DNA of 64,000 bases from Rhizobacter sp. OV335 (GCF_900142965.1 NZ_FRCQ01000027.1:42642-106641); one strand, 5' to 3'; numbered from the stretch's first letter, positions 46,971 through 59,075 are shown. The notes: generated by a model from the sequence alone, not told the origin. Numbers and translations: made by a program.

Positions 46971-47785
46971 GCGCCGACCGTCTTGAAGAACCACTTGCGC
47001 GCGCCGGCGGCCTCGAAGCGCTTCCAGTGCGCCGGGTCCTGCGCGAGCCGGTCGGCGATCGCGTAGAGCGCCAGCGGGTTCACGCCCATGCCGATGTGGC
47101 TCGCGTGCACCTCGATGTTCTCGGCCAGCGGAGAGTCTTCGTTGATGCTGCACTGCCACGCGACGACGCCATCGGTGCGCGAGTAGATCGAGGTGGTCGG
47201 CACCGGCGGCGGGCGGCGCACCTGTTCGAGCAAGGCCGGGTCGTGCACGCTCTGGCCGCTGACCCATTCGTAGAGGCGCCAGGCGTTGGTGGCGCGCGGG
47301 TGGCCGGTGAACGGCGTGCCCAGCGTGATCACGCAGCGCGTGTGCTGCGGGCGCTCTTTTGCGACCTCGCGCGCATACACGCCACCGAGGCTCCAGCCGA
47401 TCAGGCTGACCGGCTGCTGGTGGCGGCGGTGCAGCAGGTCGACCATCTCGACGCAGCGTTCGAGCACCCCCTCGCGCGGACCGAAGTTGAAGCCCTGCTC
47501 CCATGGGTACGGCACGTAGCCGCGGTCGCGCAGGAAGTTGCGCAGCGGCACGGTCGTGAAATCGGCCGCGGCGAGGCCGGGGAAGACGAGCACCGGGTGG
47601 CCGTCGCCGGGCGGCAGCTTGTCGAGCGCGCGGTTCAGCACCGGAGACGATGCGAGCATCGCCGCGAACTCCCAGGGCGCGCGCCCTTCGAGCATCAGGA
47701 GCAAGGCGTTGGGGGCCTTCAGGTCATTCCGGGCGTCGGGGGAGAACTGCTGCGCGCCGTCACGAGGCATGGTGGGAGGCCGCAT
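46967..47785 (-). CDS. Lipase-like alpha/beta hydrolase
   Basis: A protein of 272 aa from ATG 47785; ATG 47770 is an alternative, and neither has a clear ribosome-binding site. PVLVFPGLAAADFTTVPLRNFL is the oxyanion part, SLIGWSLGGVYAREVAKERP the nucleophile elbow, SRTDGVVAWQCS the Asp region, and HASHIGMGVNP the His region. This triad layout resembles PGAP1/lipase-type hydrolases. There is no signal peptide. It lies 37 bp after the wax-ester synthase and overlaps the next hydrolase by 4 nt, so both may act on storage esters. Confidence 0.88.
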   Translation of the reverse strand: MRPPTMPRDGAQQFSPDARNDLKAPNALLLMLEGRAPWEFAAMLASSPVLNRALDKLPPGDGHPVLVFPGLAAADFTTVPLRNFLRDRGYVPYPWEQGFNFGPREGVLERCVEMVDLLHRRHQQPVSLIGWSLGGVYAREVAKERPQHTRCVITLGTPFTGHPRATNAWRLYEWVSGQSVHDPALLEQVRRPPPVPTTSIYSRTDGVVAWQCSINEDSPLAENIEVHASHIGMGVNPLALYAIADRLAQDPAHWKRFEAAGARKWFFKTVGA

Positions 47786-47822
47786 CGGGCCGTCGTGAAT
47801 ACGCTTGCATCTTAGTGGGCAA

Positions 47823-49349
47823 TCAGCGGGCGGCGGCGGCTTTGGCTGGAGCCTTGGCCCTAGGTTTGGGCGCGGCCTTCGGCCTGGGTTTTGGTGTCGG
47901 CTTCGGTGTCACCTTGGCGACAGGTTCGCTGGTGGCCGGCAGCGCCAGCAGCTCGGCCAGCGCTTCTTCCAGGTGCGTCGCGAGCTCGGCCACCTCGGGC
48001 ATCGCCTTCGCGCACGCCATCAGCCCGAAATCCAGCGATTCGTCGTAGCTCTGCACGGTGATGTTGAGCGCGACGCCGTGCACGACGATCGAGGCCGGGT
48101 AATTGGTCAGCATGCGCGCGCCGGCCATGTACAGCGGAAACGCCGGGCCGGGCACGTTCGAGATCACCACGTTGGCGATCGGCGGGATGCGGTCGGCGAC
48201 CCGGGCCTTTCCGTACAGCGAGGTGACGGTGCTCATCAGCCACGGCACGCCGAGCGACGGGAAATCGGTGGGCATCAGGCTCTTGACGCTGCCGAGCGTG
48301 GATTTCATCGCGGCGCTGGCGGCCTGCACGTAGCGCAGGCGCTCCATCGGGTCGGCGATGTGGGTGCCGAGGTTCACGACCGTCATCGAGGCCTGGTTGT
48401 TCGCGGTGGTGTCGCCGGCCGCGCGGGTCGACACCGGCACCGCCGCCACCATCGACTTGCGCGGCAGCGGGCCGTGCTGCAGAAAATGCCGCCGCAGCGC
48501 GCCGCCGCACAGCATCAGCACGACGTCGTTCAGCGTCGCGTCGTGCGCGCGGCGCAGCGCCTTGATCTGCGCGATCGGCAGGCTGACGCCGGCGAACGCG
48601 CGGCCGGCGGTCACCGAGGCGTTGAGGCGCGTGCGCGGTGCGAGGGCCATCGGCGCCTCACCGGACGGGTTGCGCAGCTTCGCCACCTTGCCGGCCACCT
48701 GCCCTGCCACCTGGGAGAGCGCGCCCACCGTCGACGGCAAGGCCTTCATCAGCTTGCCGTACTGCTGCAGCTGGTTCGCGAGCACGCCGCTCAGCATGCC
48801 GGCGAGGCCGATGTCGAGCTTCTTCGCGGGGCGTTTCTCCTGTTCGATGTCGCGCGGCGTGGCTTGCACGTCGAGGATGGCCTGGGCCAGCGCGATCGCG
48901 GCCTGGCCGTCGACGGCGGCGTGGTGCAGCTGGGTGTAGAGGGCGACGCGCTTCTCCTTGTTCGGCCCCGGCGCGAGGCCTTCGAAGACGTGGAATTTCC
49001 ACAGCGGGCGTTCGCGGTCGAGCAGCACGGGGTGCAGTTGGCTGACCTGCGCGTCGAGTTCGGCGAGGCCGCTGCCCTTCGGCAGCTTGATGCCGACGAT
49101 GTGCTGCGTGAGGTCCGGCGTTGCATCGACCCACACCGGGTTGGCCAGGTTGAACGGCATCCACGCGAGCTTGCGGCTCAGCGGCGGCGCGAGCGGCAGC
49201 CGCGAGCCGATGTGGCGCCGCACGTCGGCGAGGAAGCTGCCCTTGTAGGCGGCAGGCAGCTCGAACACGTGCAAGGCGCCGACGTGCATCGGCATCTCGG
49301 GCGTCTCCATGTAGAGGAAGGACGCGTCCAGACCGGACAGCTGCTTCAT
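47823..49349 (-). CDS. Wax ester synthase/diacylglycerol acyltransferase
   Basis: A protein of 508 aa with the catalytic motif HHAAVDG at residues 142-148, the family opening LSGLDASFLYMETPEMPMHVGALHVFE, and the C-terminal PPIANVVISNVPGP and GVALNITVQSYDE. WS/DGAT enzymes make wax esters or triacylglycerol from acyl-CoA as carbon storage. AGGAG precedes the ATG. An extra tail of about 30 residues rich in Lys, Pro and Ala (KPTPKPRPKAAPKPRAKAPA) is not part of the usual fold and may bind nucleic acid or membranes. Confidence 0.95.
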   Translation of the reverse strand: MKQLSGLDASFLYMETPEMPMHVGALHVFELPAAYKGSFLADVRRHIGSRLPLAPPLSRKLAWMPFNLANPVWVDATPDLTQHIVGIKLPKGSGLAELDAQVSQLHPVLLDRERPLWKFHVFEGLAPGPNKEKRVALYTQLHHAAVDGQAAIALAQAILDVQATPRDIEQEKRPAKKLDIGLAGMLSGVLANQLQQYGKLMKALPSTVGALSQVAGQVAGKVAKLRNPSGEAPMALAPRTRLNASVTAGRAFAGVSLPIAQIKALRRAHDATLNDVVLMLCGGALRRHFLQHGPLPRKSMVAAVPVSTRAAGDTTANNQASMTVVNLGTHIADPMERLRYVQAASAAMKSTLGSVKSLMPTDFPSLGVPWLMSTVTSLYGKARVADRIPPIANVVISNVPGPAFPLYMAGARMLTNYPASIVVHGVALNITVQSYDESLDFGLMACAKAMPEVAELATHLEEALAELLALPATSEPVAKVTPKPTPKPRPKAAPKPRAKAPAKAAAAR

Positions 49350-49428
49350 GGGCCTCTCCTGGGGGTGAGGCTGATGCTAGGGCGGGCCGTCGAGCCCTGA
49401 CCCTCGGGGAAGCCCGCAATCTACTCGT

Positions 49429-49453
49429 CCGTCATCAACGAAACCAATGACGG
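49429..49453. repeat. Hairpin downstream of the EEP gene
   Basis: CCGTCAT and ATGACGG make a perfect 7-bp stem around an 11-nt loop. It starts 13 bp after the stop of the leftward EEP-fold gene and ends about 80 bp before the DGAT gene start. It could be a weak terminator, but no U-tract follows on either strand, or it could be a regulator site for the DGAT operon. Confidence 0.35.
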
Positions 49454-49466
49454 TCGGAGCACCCAC

Positions 49467-50786
49467 TCAATTTGATGCTGTGCCTCCTGCCCATGTGAAC
49501 CTTGTGAGAATTGGCTGATGGTCCGACGCGAAGGCAGGGCCCTCTTCATGGTGATCGAGGATGTACTGCCGCACGCTGTCCTCGTCGTTAAACGACGCAA
49601 TCTTTGACGCATCGTCGAATTGGGTAACGGGAAACACAGTGCTTTCCGCGCTCTTGTCCAAGCCACGGTGGAGAACACGATCGAGAATGCCCCCAAGTGC
49701 GGGACAACGCTGGAATAAAGCGGGGATCATGACCTTACGGCAGGGCACGTCCAACGCTGCAAGGAATACGTTGACGTTAAAAGGGTTGACAACCCTTGCC
49801 AGAGCAGCATGAGCCTCCTGGCGGTGATCCTCGCAAGCGAGAGATTCAATGACTTGGCTGATATCCGTTCCTTTGATATCGCGGCCAGTAAATCCAAAAA
49901 GATCATATGGGAAGGCGATGAACGATAAGTTCGCCTTCTCACCGTTCGGAAAGCGAAGATCCTGCGTGGCTTCGTTCAGCAACTTCTCCCCTTCAAAAAC
50001 CTCTTCTCGCAGCGCCTGCAATTGCTCAGGCCCACCTCGATCCGAAAATGAATTGAAATCACCCTGAATCACAATTTTGGCGTTTGACTCCTCGGCGACG
50101 ATCTCTGCAACGAAATCCAGGAGCAGCGCAGCGGCTTTGCGGCGGTGGACTTCTGGAATGGCCATATGGACATTGATCGAGTAGAAGTGGTCGGTCATGT
50201 CGCAATGCTTGAACCGTGTCACCAGAACGCCTCGCTCCCAATCCTCACCAAAATTGTGGTCCTTGATGCGTTTCTGCACCTCTACGATCTCAGCCTGCGT
50301 CATATTCGACGTATCCGGACGCGGTGTCGGTGCTTTCGGCGTCTTGGTAAGGTAGCGCATATAGCTGCGCTCAAGGGTCAGTTTTTGTGGATCGTAAGCC
50401 GTGATGAATTTGAATCCCTTATCGCCGCCCGCCTCGTTGTAACCCATGACCAAGGAACGGTAGCCATGAGACTCAAACAACTCGACAAGAGGGGTGACAG
50501 AGTCGACCGTGTCCCCAAAGCGGGTTTCACACTTTCTACATTCCTGAATGTTCACCACCATCGGCCGATGAATAGCGAGGATGCTCCCGACGGCTCCTTT
50601 TACGAGCTCTATTCGCGTATTGACACGCCATTGCGGATGAGTTTCACGCGCATAGCCCTCCTCTGCACGTATCAGGTTGGTGTCGATGTTGTATGTAAGC
50701 GTTGTCTCGCTCGGCTCGTTCTCGTTCGTTCTGCTAAAACGCCCGAGTTCAATAGGCCCCAGCCTGCACGATCTGATCTTGTTCAT
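49467..50786 (-). CDS. Endonuclease/exonuclease/phosphatase (EEP) fold protein, probably acquired
   Basis: A protein of 439 aa. All expected EEP active-site residues are visible: N33 (TYNI), E82 (VVNIQEC), N205/H207 (SINVHM), D243/N245 (IQGDFN) and D422/H423 (ASDHQPI). These enzymes cut phosphodiester or phosphate ester bonds in nucleic acids or inositol phosphates. About 170 residues lie between the GDFN and SDH motifs, longer than usual. The base composition is clearly less GC-rich than neighbours, with many A/T third positions. There is no signal peptide. GAGG lies 6 nt before the ATG. Substrate unknown; gain by transfer is likely. Confidence 0.8.
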   Translation of the reverse strand: MNKIRSCRLGPIELGRFSRTNENEPSETTLTYNIDTNLIRAEEGYARETHPQWRVNTRIELVKGAVGSILAIHRPMVVNIQECRKCETRFGDTVDSVTPLVELFESHGYRSLVMGYNEAGGDKGFKFITAYDPQKLTLERSYMRYLTKTPKAPTPRPDTSNMTQAEIVEVQKRIKDHNFGEDWERGVLVTRFKHCDMTDHFYSINVHMAIPEVHRRKAAALLLDFVAEIVAEESNAKIVIQGDFNSFSDRGGPEQLQALREEVFEGEKLLNEATQDLRFPNGEKANLSFIAFPYDLFGFTGRDIKGTDISQVIESLACEDHRQEAHAALARVVNPFNVNVFLAALDVPCRKVMIPALFQRCPALGGILDRVLHRGLDKSAESTVFPVTQFDDASKIASFNDEDSVRQYILDHHEEGPAFASDHQPILTRFTWAGGTASN

Positions 50787-50854
50787 TCCAGTCCTCGATG
50801 ATTCGCCAACCCGGGTGGGTCAACACACTCAAGGCTGAGTCACAGCATCTACGC

Positions 50855-51979
50855 TCAAGTTCCGAGAAATGACAATTGGCCCAACGACCGAAGCGGATGC
50901 GCAAACCCCGGCCACGGGCTCTCGAAGAACGCCGCCACCATCGCCGGCGTCACGTCCTCGATCCGCGCCGGGTTCCAGCGCGGGCTGTGGTCCTTGTCGA
51001 CCGCCAGCGCGCGGATGCCTTCCACCGTCTCGCTCGCTGCGCCGGGGCGCAGGTGGAAGCAGTGGCGCACGAGGTCGCGCTCCATGCGCAGGTCGTCGGC
51101 GAGCGTCATCGTGCGGGCGCGTCGCACCTGCTCCAGCGTCACCGCCATCATCAGCGGCGAGCGCTTGGCCAGGGTCGCGAGCGTGGCTTGTGCCCAATCG
51201 CCGCCATCGCTGCGCAGCGATTCGACGATGCCGGTCAACGACTCCGCCGCGAAGTGCCGGTCGATCGACGCGCGATCGAGCAATGTCGTCGCAGCGGGCG
51301 TCACCGCCCGCGCACGCACTGCCGCCTGCAACTGTTCCGCGTTCTCATGCGGTTGGTCGACCAGCGCCTCCACCACGGCCGGCAGCTCGCCACTCGGGAT
51401 GCACACATCCGCCAACCCACACGCGATTGCATCGCCCGCGCCGAGGATCTGCCCCGTCAGCGCCAGGTACTCGCCCAGCCGCCCCGGGCAGCGCGCGAGG
51501 AACCAGCCGCCGCCCACATCCGGGAACAGCCCGATGTGCGTCTCCGGCATCGCCATCTTCGTGCGCTCGGTCACCACGCGCAGCGAAGCGCCTTGCGAGA
51601 TCCCCATGCCACCGCCCATCACGATGCCATCCATCAGCGCGACGTACGGCTTCGGATAGGTGTGGATCAGGTGGTTGAGCGCGTATTCCTCGGTGAAGAA
51701 GTCTTCCAGCTCCGGGTTGCCGGCCAGCGCCGCCTGGTGAAAGAAGCGGATGTCGCCGCCGGCGCAGAAGGCCACGCCCTTGCCTTCCAGCGTCGCGCCT
51801 CGCACGACCACGCCCCGCACGGCCGCATCATCACGCCACGCCAGCAGTGCGCGCGTGATGTCGCGGATCATCGGCAGCGACAGCGCGTTCAGCGCCTGCG
51901 GCCGGTTCAGCGTCATCAGACCGATGCCGCCCTGCACTTCCGCGATGACAAACGACGAACTGGATGACGAACCACTCAT
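50855..51979 (-). CDS. 3-hydroxyisobutyryl-CoA hydrolase-like enoyl-CoA hydratase family protein
   Basis: A protein of 374 aa. VAFCAGGDIRFFHQAALAG and GIVMGGGMGISQGASLRV form the CoA/oxyanion pocket. AMPETHIGLFPDVGGGWFLAR carries the Glu and Asp typical of 3-hydroxyisobutyryl-CoA hydrolase, an enzyme of valine breakdown. A poly-Ser start (MSGSSSSSSF) is unusual. The last residues (GQLSFLGT) fall where GC content drops, so the native C-terminus may have been altered at the border of the acquired EEP gene. The start overlaps the stop of the EamA transporter gene (ATGA). Confidence 0.9.
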   Translation of the reverse strand: MSGSSSSSSFVIAEVQGGIGLMTLNRPQALNALSLPMIRDITRALLAWRDDAAVRGVVVRGATLEGKGVAFCAGGDIRFFHQAALAGNPELEDFFTEEYALNHLIHTYPKPYVALMDGIVMGGGMGISQGASLRVVTERTKMAMPETHIGLFPDVGGGWFLARCPGRLGEYLALTGQILGAGDAIACGLADVCIPSGELPAVVEALVDQPHENAEQLQAAVRARAVTPAATTLLDRASIDRHFAAESLTGIVESLRSDGGDWAQATLATLAKRSPLMMAVTLEQVRRARTMTLADDLRMERDLVRHCFHLRPGAASETVEGIRALAVDKDHSPRWNPARIEDVTPAMVAAFFESPWPGFAHPLRSLGQLSFLGT

Positions 51980-52842
51980 GCCCGCGCCTCCCGCAACCCG
52001 ACCCATGCATTGACGAACAAGGTGCCCAGCACCAGGCTGCCGCCGACCATCACCGCCATCGACGGCTGCTCGCTGGTGCCGAGCCACGCCCATGCGATGC
52101 CGAACACGATCTCCAGCAGCGCCAGCAGCGACATCTCCGGCGCCGGCAGGTGGCGCGCCAAGCGCACCGCCAGCACGCACGGAATCGCCAGCTGCACCAG
52201 CCCCAGCAGCCCGAGCAGCGCCACGTCGTGCACCGACGCCTGCAGCGGCAGCGACAAGGGCAGCGTGACGATCGCCGAGATCAGCGAGCCCAGCAGCAAG
52301 GCCGGCACCAGGTCGACACTCGTGCCGCTGCGCTGCAGCGTGTTCCAGTTGATCGCGCTCGCGATGGGCACGCCCAGCGCGACCAGCGTGCCGATCACGT
52401 GCTGCGGCTCCGAGCTGACGCCCTGCCCGTACATGTAGGCGATGCCCAGCCCGGCCAGCACGATCGCAGCCCAGGTGCGCCGCGCGACCGGGTGCCCGAG
52501 CGTGAAGCGCGCCAGCACCGCGGTGATCAGCGGCGCGAGCGCCATCGTGATCAGCACGTTCGCCACCGTGGTCAGCGTGAGCGCCACCATGAAGCAGGTG
52601 AACATCACCGCCCACATCACGCTCGAGATCCACAGCGGCCGGCCACCCGCGCGCAGCAGCGCGAGCGTGCTGCGGCCATGCGCCCAAGCGTAGTAGCCGC
52701 CCAGGCACACGAAGGTGGCCAGGCTGCGCCAGAACGTCACCTCGAAGCTGCGCGCCGATTCGAGCTGGCGCGTCACCACGCCGGCGATGCTCCACATCAG
52801 CGTGACGAGCAGCATGCCCGCCACCGCCCGCCCGTGGGTCAT
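51976..52842 (-). CDS. EamA/DMT family transporter
   Basis: A protein of 288 aa with ten hydrophobic segments in two EamA repeats (VAGMLLVTLMWSIAGVVTRQ first, and the second around ALLLGSLISAIVTLPLSLPL). It is probably a metabolite exporter of the inner membrane; substrate unknown. It lies 1 bp after typA and overlaps the hydrolase gene by 4 nt, so it is read as part of the long leftward transcript that begins at rimP unless a terminator intervenes. Confidence 0.9.
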   Translation of the reverse strand: MTHGRAVAGMLLVTLMWSIAGVVTRQLESARSFEVTFWRSLATFVCLGGYYAWAHGRSTLALLRAGGRPLWISSVMWAVMFTCFMVALTLTTVANVLITMALAPLITAVLARFTLGHPVARRTWAAIVLAGLGIAYMYGQGVSSEPQHVIGTLVALGVPIASAINWNTLQRSGTSVDLVPALLLGSLISAIVTLPLSLPLQASVHDVALLGLLGLVQLAIPCVLAVRLARHLPAPEMSLLALLEIVFGIAWAWLGTSEQPSMAVMVGGSLVLGTLFVNAWVGLREARA

Positions 52843-52843
52843 G

Positions 52844-54658
<1,815 letters not shown>

Positions 54659-54674
54659 GACGTGCTCTCTGCGT

Positions 54675-55622
54675 TCAAGGTGTCTTCAGGAGGCCTTGCA
54701 CCTCCACCGGGCTCAAGAGCCTCGTCGAAATCAGTTCTCCGGCGTCGACCCGGCCACTGCCGAGGAACGCACGGGGGTCGGGGCCGTAGACGCGGACCTG
54801 CTCCGCATCTGCCAGCGGCAGGCGGCGGCGCAGGCCGCTCAGGAATCGGCCGGCGTCTTCGTCGCCGAGTCGCACCACCGGCCAGTCGGCCAGCAACGCA
54901 TCGGCGTCGAGCAACGCGGCTTCGCGCTGTGCTTCGTCCATCTCGGCCAGCTGCTCCAGCGTGAGCGCCTGGCCGAGCGTCAGCCCGCCGGTCTCGGTGC
55001 GGCGCAGTGCGGCCAGGTGGGCGCCGCAGCCGAGTGCCTCGCCGATGTCTTCGGCCAGCGTGCGGATGTAGGTGCCCTTCGAGCAGCGCACATCGAGCGT
55101 CCAGCGGTCGCCGGCCCCGGCAGTGTCGTCGTCGACGATGGCAATGCGATGAATCGTCACCGAACGCGCCTCGCGCTCGATCTCGATGCCGGCGCGCGCG
55201 TAGTCGTACAGCGCGCGGCCTTCGTGCTTCAGCGCCGAGTGCATCGGCGGCACCTGGCGGATCGGGCCGGTGAAGCGCTCGATCACGGCCTGCAGCTGCG
55301 CGCGCGTCACGTTCACCTCGCGCTGCAGCAGCACCTCGCCCTCGGCATCGGCCGTGGTGGTCGTGCTGCCGAGCTGCAATGTGGCGCGGTAGGTCTTGTC
55401 GGCATCGAGGCTGACCTGCGAGAACTTGGTGGCCGCGCCGAAGCACAGCGGCAGCAGCCCGGTGGCCAGCGGATCCAGCGTGCCGGTGTGGCCGGCCTTC
55501 TCGGCGCGGTACAGGCGCTTGGCTTTCTGCAACGCGTCGTTGCTCGACAGGCCGAGCGGCTTGTCGAGCAACAGCACGCCGTGGACGGCGCGCCGCGGGA
55601 TGCGCGGGCGTTGTGCGTTCAC
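54675..55622 (-). CDS. truB: tRNA pseudouridine(55) synthase
   Basis: A protein of 315 aa. [20 protein letters not shown] is the family opening, and [19 protein letters not shown] contains the catalytic Asp. [21 protein letters not shown] is the second conserved block. It makes pseudouridine 55 in the T-loop of tRNAs. It lies 4 bp after rbfA and 16 bp before typA in the leftward operon. Length is as expected. Confidence 0.97.
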   Translation of the reverse strand: MNAQRPRIPRRAVHGVLLLDKPLGLSSNDALQKAKRLYRAEKAGHTGTLDPLATGLLPLCFGAATKFSQVSLDADKTYRATLQLGSTTTTADAEGEVLLQREVNVTRAQLQAVIERFTGPIRQVPPMHSALKHEGRALYDYARAGIEIEREARSVTIHRIAIVDDDTAGAGDRWTLDVRCSKGTYIRTLAEDIGEALGCGAHLAALRRTETGGLTLGQALTLEQLAEMDEAQREAALLDADALLADWPVVRLGDEDAGRFLSGLRRRLPLADAEQVRVYGPDPRAFLGSGRVDAGELISTRLLSPVEVQGLLKTP

Positions 55623-55626
55623 GGCG

Positions 55627-55998
55627 TCAGTCGTCTTTCGCCTGCGTCGAATTGGCCTGCTGGATCAGCGCGCTCAATTCGGCGGCCCGCTCGGTCGTGC
55701 GGTCGAAATGGAAATGCAGTGTCGGCACGGTGTGGATCTGCAGCCGCTTGAACAGGCCGTTGCGCAGGAAGCCGGCGGCCTCGTTCAAGGCCTCCTCGCA
55801 TTCCTTCACGTCGCCCACCAGCAGCGAGAAGAACACCTTCGCATGCGCATAGTCGGGCGTGACCTCCACCGCCTGCAGCGTGACCATGCCGATGCGCGGA
55901 TCCTTCAGGTCGCGGATCAGCTCCGCCAGATCGCGCTGGATCTGGTCGGCAATGCGGAAACCGCGGTTCGGGATGGCTCGTTTGTGTCGCATGTTCAA
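55627..55998 (-). CDS. rbfA: 30S ribosome-binding factor
   Basis: A protein of 123 aa with the KH-type fold of Rbf[34 protein letters not shown] and [11 protein letters not shown], then [15 protein letters not shown]. RbfA binds 16S rRNA near the central pseudoknot and supports late 30S maturation, mainly in the cold. It lies between infB (88-bp gap with a strong hairpin) and truB (4-bp gap). Confidence 0.95.
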   Translation of the reverse strand: MNMRHKRAIPNRGFRIADQIQRDLAELIRDLKDPRIGMVTLQAVEVTPDYAHAKVFFSLLVGDVKECEEALNEAAGFLRNGLFKRLQIHTVPTLHFHFDRTTERAAELSALIQQANSTQAKDD

Positions 55999-56034
55999 GG
56001 CTCCTGCTGACGCGGGCGGGGGTCTTCAAATACA

Positions 56035-56063
56035 AACCCCGCCGTCTTGTCGAGGGCGGGGTT
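56035..56063 (-). terminator. Stem-loop between infB and rbfA (possible partial terminator)
   Basis: AACCCCGCC and GGCGGGGTT form a perfect 9-bp stem around an 11-nt loop. On the minus strand, TTTGTATTTG follows, a U-rich but interrupted tract. It begins 23 bp after the infB stop. Because rbfA, truB and typA lie beyond it, it is more likely to reduce downstream transcription or protect the 3' end of infB mRNA than to stop all polymerases. Confidence 0.55.
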
Positions 56064-56086
56064 CGGGGTGAGACCCACGCTCCGCT

Positions 56087-59005
56087 TTACAGCGTTCGTG
56101 CCACTTCCTTCACCTCGAAGAACTCCAGCTGGTCGCCCTCGGCGATGTCGTTGTAGTTCTTCAGCTTGATACCGCACTCGAAGCCTTCCTTGACTTCGCG
56201 CACGTCGTCCTTCAGGCGGCGCACCGACTCGACTTCGCCGGTGTAGACCACCACGTTCTCGCGCAGCAGGCGGAAGCGCGCGTTGCGGCGCACCACACCC
56301 GAGGTGACCATCGAACCGGCCACCGTGCCGATCTTCGACGCCACGAACACCGTGCGGATCTCTGCCGTACCGATCACCTCTTCGCGCTGCTCCGGCGCCA
56401 GCATGCCGGTCATCGCCTTCTTCACGTCGTCGACCGCGTCGTAGATGATGTTGTAGTAGCGCAGGTCGACACCGTTGCCTTCGGCCAGCTTGCGCGCACC
56501 GGCATCGGCACGCACGTTGAAGCCGATGATCACGGCCTTCGAGGCGATCGCGAGGTTGATGTCGCTTTCGCTGATGCCGCCGACCGCCGCATGCACGATC
56601 TGCACCTTGACCTCGGCCGTGCTCAGCTTGAGCAGCGACTGGGCCAGCGCTTCCTGCGAACCCTGCACGTCGGCCTTGATGATCAGTGCCAGCGTCTGCG
56701 CTTCGCCCTGGCCCATGTTCTCGAACATGTTCTCGAGCTTGGCGGCCTGCTGCTTGGCCAGCTTGACGTCGCGGTACTTGCCCGAACGGAAGGTCGCGAT
56801 TTCGCGCGCCCGGCGTTCGTCGGCCAGCACCATGAACTCATCGCCGGCCTGCGGCACTTCGGTCAGGCCCTGGATCTCGACCGGCAGCGACGGGCCGGCT
56901 TCGGTCGTCGGCTTGCCGTTCTCGTCCAGCATGGCGCGCACGCGGCCATAGCTCGAACCGGCCAGCACCACGTCGCCACGCTTCAGCGTGCCCGATTGCA
57001 CCAGCACCGTCGCGACCGGGCCGCGGCCCTTGTCGAGCTGGGCTTCGATCACCAGGCCCTTGGCCGGAGCGTCCTTCGGTGCCTTCAGTTCGAGCACTTC
57101 AGCCTGCAGCAGCACCTGCTCCAGCAGCTGGTCGATGCCCATGCCGGTCTTGGCCGACACCGGCACGAACGGCGAATCGCCGCCGAAGTCTTCCGGCACG
57201 ACCTGTTCGGCCACCAGCTCCGACTTCAGGCGCTCGACGTTGGCCTCGGGCTTGTCCATCTTGTTCATCGCGACCACGATCGGCACCCCGGCCGCCTTGG
57301 CGTGCGCGATGGCTTCCTTGGTCTGCGGCATCACGCCGTCGTCGGCCGCCACCACCAGGATGACGATGTCGGTCGCCTTGGCACCGCGGGCACGCATCGC
57401 CGTGAAGGCCGCGTGACCCGGGGTGTCGAGGAAGGTGATCATGCCGCGCGGCGTGTCGACGTGATACGCGCCGATGTGCTGCGTGATGCCGCCCGCTTCG
57501 CCGGCGGCCACGCGGGCACGGCGGATGTAGTCGAGCAGCGAGGTCTTGCCATGGTCGACGTGACCCATGACGGTGACCACCGGTGCGCGCGGCAGTTCTT
57601 CGTGGCTCGATTCGGTCTGGGTGTCTTCGAGGAAGGCTTCCGGATCGTCCAGCTTGGCAGCGAACGCCTTGTGGCCCATTTCCTCGACGAGGATCATGGC
57701 CGTTTCCTGGTCCAGCTGCTGGTTGATGGTGACCATCTGGCCGAGCTTCATCAACTGCTTGATGACCTCGGACGCCTTCACCGACATCTTGTGCGCGAGG
57801 TCGGCGACGCTGATGGTCTCCGGCACGTGCACTTCCTGGATCTGCTGCTCCGGCGGGGCGCTGAAGTTGCCGCCCTGCGAATCGTTGCGGTCGCCACGGC
57901 GGCCACCACGCGGCGCACGCCAGCCCGGACGGGCCGCGGCGTCGTTGCGGGTCTTCAGTGCGCGCTTCTTCGCGGCATCGTCGGCCCAGCTCGACGACAG
58001 CTTCTCGGACTTGACCGACTTCTTGTCGCCCGGCTTGTCGCCCGGCTTCGCAGCGGTGGCCGTGGTCGTTCCCGGCGCGGCGGCCGGCTTGTGGATCGTG
58101 CCCTTGATGCCTTCCTTGCCGACTTCCGGCTTGGGCGGCTCTTCGGGCTTCTTGGCCATCAGCACCTTCTTCGGTGCATTCATCATCGCGCGAATCGCGG
58201 CGGCTTCGTCCTCGGCGGCCTTGCGGCGCTTGGCGAGGTCGGCAGCGCGCTGCTTCTCTTCGTCGACGACGTCGGCGGCCTTGATCACGCGCAGTGCGGG
58301 CTTCGGCGGCTCGACCGGGGCGGCAGGCGCCACCGGAGCAGCGGCGACAACCGGCGCGGCGCTCGGTGCCGGCGCAGCCTTGGCAGCGGCATTTGCGGCG
58401 GCCTTCGCGGCAGGAGCCGGCGTGGGCGCAGCAGCGGCGGCCGCGGCGGCAGCAGCCGCTGCGGCCGCCGCTTTCGCTGCTTCCTCGGCAGCAGCCTTCG
58501 CGGCGGCTTCGGCGGCTTCACGTGCGCGGGCCTCGGCGGCCTCGCGTTCGCGGGCTTCCTGTTCCTCGCGCTGGCGGCGCTTCTCGGCCAGCTCTTCTTC
58601 CTGGCGACGCAGCAGCTCGGCCTGGGCTTGCGCCTCGACCTCGCGGCGCTGCAGCTCGGCGTCGTCGACGACCGGCGCTGCCGGCTCTTCGGACGGCGCC
58701 GATTCATCGCGCTTGACGAAGGTGCGCTTCTTGCGCACTTCAACCTGGATCGTGCGCGCCTTGCCGCTCGAATCGGCCTGCTTGATCTCGCTGGTCGACT
58801 TGCGGGTCAGCGTGATCTTCTTGCGCTCGCCCCCGCCCGTGCCATGGGCCGTGCGGAGATAGTCGAGCAGCCGCTCCTTGTCGGACTCGGTCAGCGCGTC
58901 GTCGCTCGACGCCTTCGCGACGCCGGCCGACTGGAGCTGCTCGAGCAGCGCTGCCGCCGGGCGATTGAGCTCAGCAGCCAACTGGGCGACGGTGGTCACA
59001 GCCAT
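56087..59005 (-). CDS. infB: Translation initiation factor IF-2
   Basis: A protein of 972 aa. The N-terminal IF2_N domain ([20 protein letters not shown]) is followed by a long charged and Ala-rich linker (about residues 60-400, with a poly-Ala run near residues 175-190). The G domain has [33 protein letters not shown] and NKMDKPEAN, and C-terminal domains bind fMet-tRNA ([16 protein letters not shown]). IF-2 brings initiator tRNA to the 30S subunit. It lies 70 bp after nusA in the leftward operon. Confidence 0.98.
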   Translation of the reverse strand: MAVTTVAQLAAELNRPAAALLEQLQSAGVAKASSDDALTESDKERLLDYLRTAHGTGGGERKKITLTRKSTSEIKQADSSGKARTIQVEVRKKRTFVKRDESAPSEEPAAPVVDDAELQRREVEAQAQAELLRRQEEELAEKRRQREEQEAREREAAEARAREAAEAAAKAAAEEAAKAAAAAAAAAAAAAAAPTPAPAAKAAANAAAKAAPAPSAAPVVAAAPVAPAAPVEPPKPALRVIKAADVVDEEKQRAADLAKRRKAAEDEAAAIRAMMNAPKKVLMAKKPEEPPKPEVGKEGIKGTIHKPAAAPGTTTATAAKPGDKPGDKKSVKSEKLSSSWADDAAKKRALKTRNDAAARPGWRAPRGGRRGDRNDSQGGNFSAPPEQQIQEVHVPETISVADLAHKMSVKASEVIKQLMKLGQMVTINQQLDQETAMILVEEMGHKAFAAKLDDPEAFLEDTQTESSHEELPRAPVVTVMGHVDHGKTSLLDYIRRARVAAGEAGGITQHIGAYHVDTPRGMITFLDTPGHAAFTAMRARGAKATDIVILVVAADDGVMPQTKEAIAHAKAAGVPIVVAMNKMDKPEANVERLKSELVAEQVVPEDFGGDSPFVPVSAKTGMGIDQLLEQVLLQAEVLELKAPKDAPAKGLVIEAQLDKGRGPVATVLVQSGTLKRGDVVLAGSSYGRVRAMLDENGKPTTEAGPSLPVEIQGLTEVPQAGDEFMVLADERRAREIATFRSGKYRDVKLAKQQAAKLENMFENMGQGEAQTLALIIKADVQGSQEALAQSLLKLSTAEVKVQIVHAAVGGISESDINLAIASKAVIIGFNVRADAGARKLAEGNGVDLRYYNIIYDAVDDVKKAMTGMLAPEQREEVIGTAEIRTVFVASKIGTVAGSMVTSGVVRRNARFRLLRENVVVYTGEVESVRRLKDDVREVKEGFECGIKLKNYNDIAEGDQLEFFEVKEVARTL

Positions 59006-59075
59006 TGTGAATATCCTTGCGTGGTACTTGCAGTGCAGCGTTCGATCGGGCGTTGGGGCATCAGGTCGTTCAATG

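Noticed and set aside
58426..58520. Short GC-rich tandem repeat in the infB linker, considered as a DNA repeat element
   Set aside because: It is the poly-alanine coding run of IF-2 and is explained by the protein linker.
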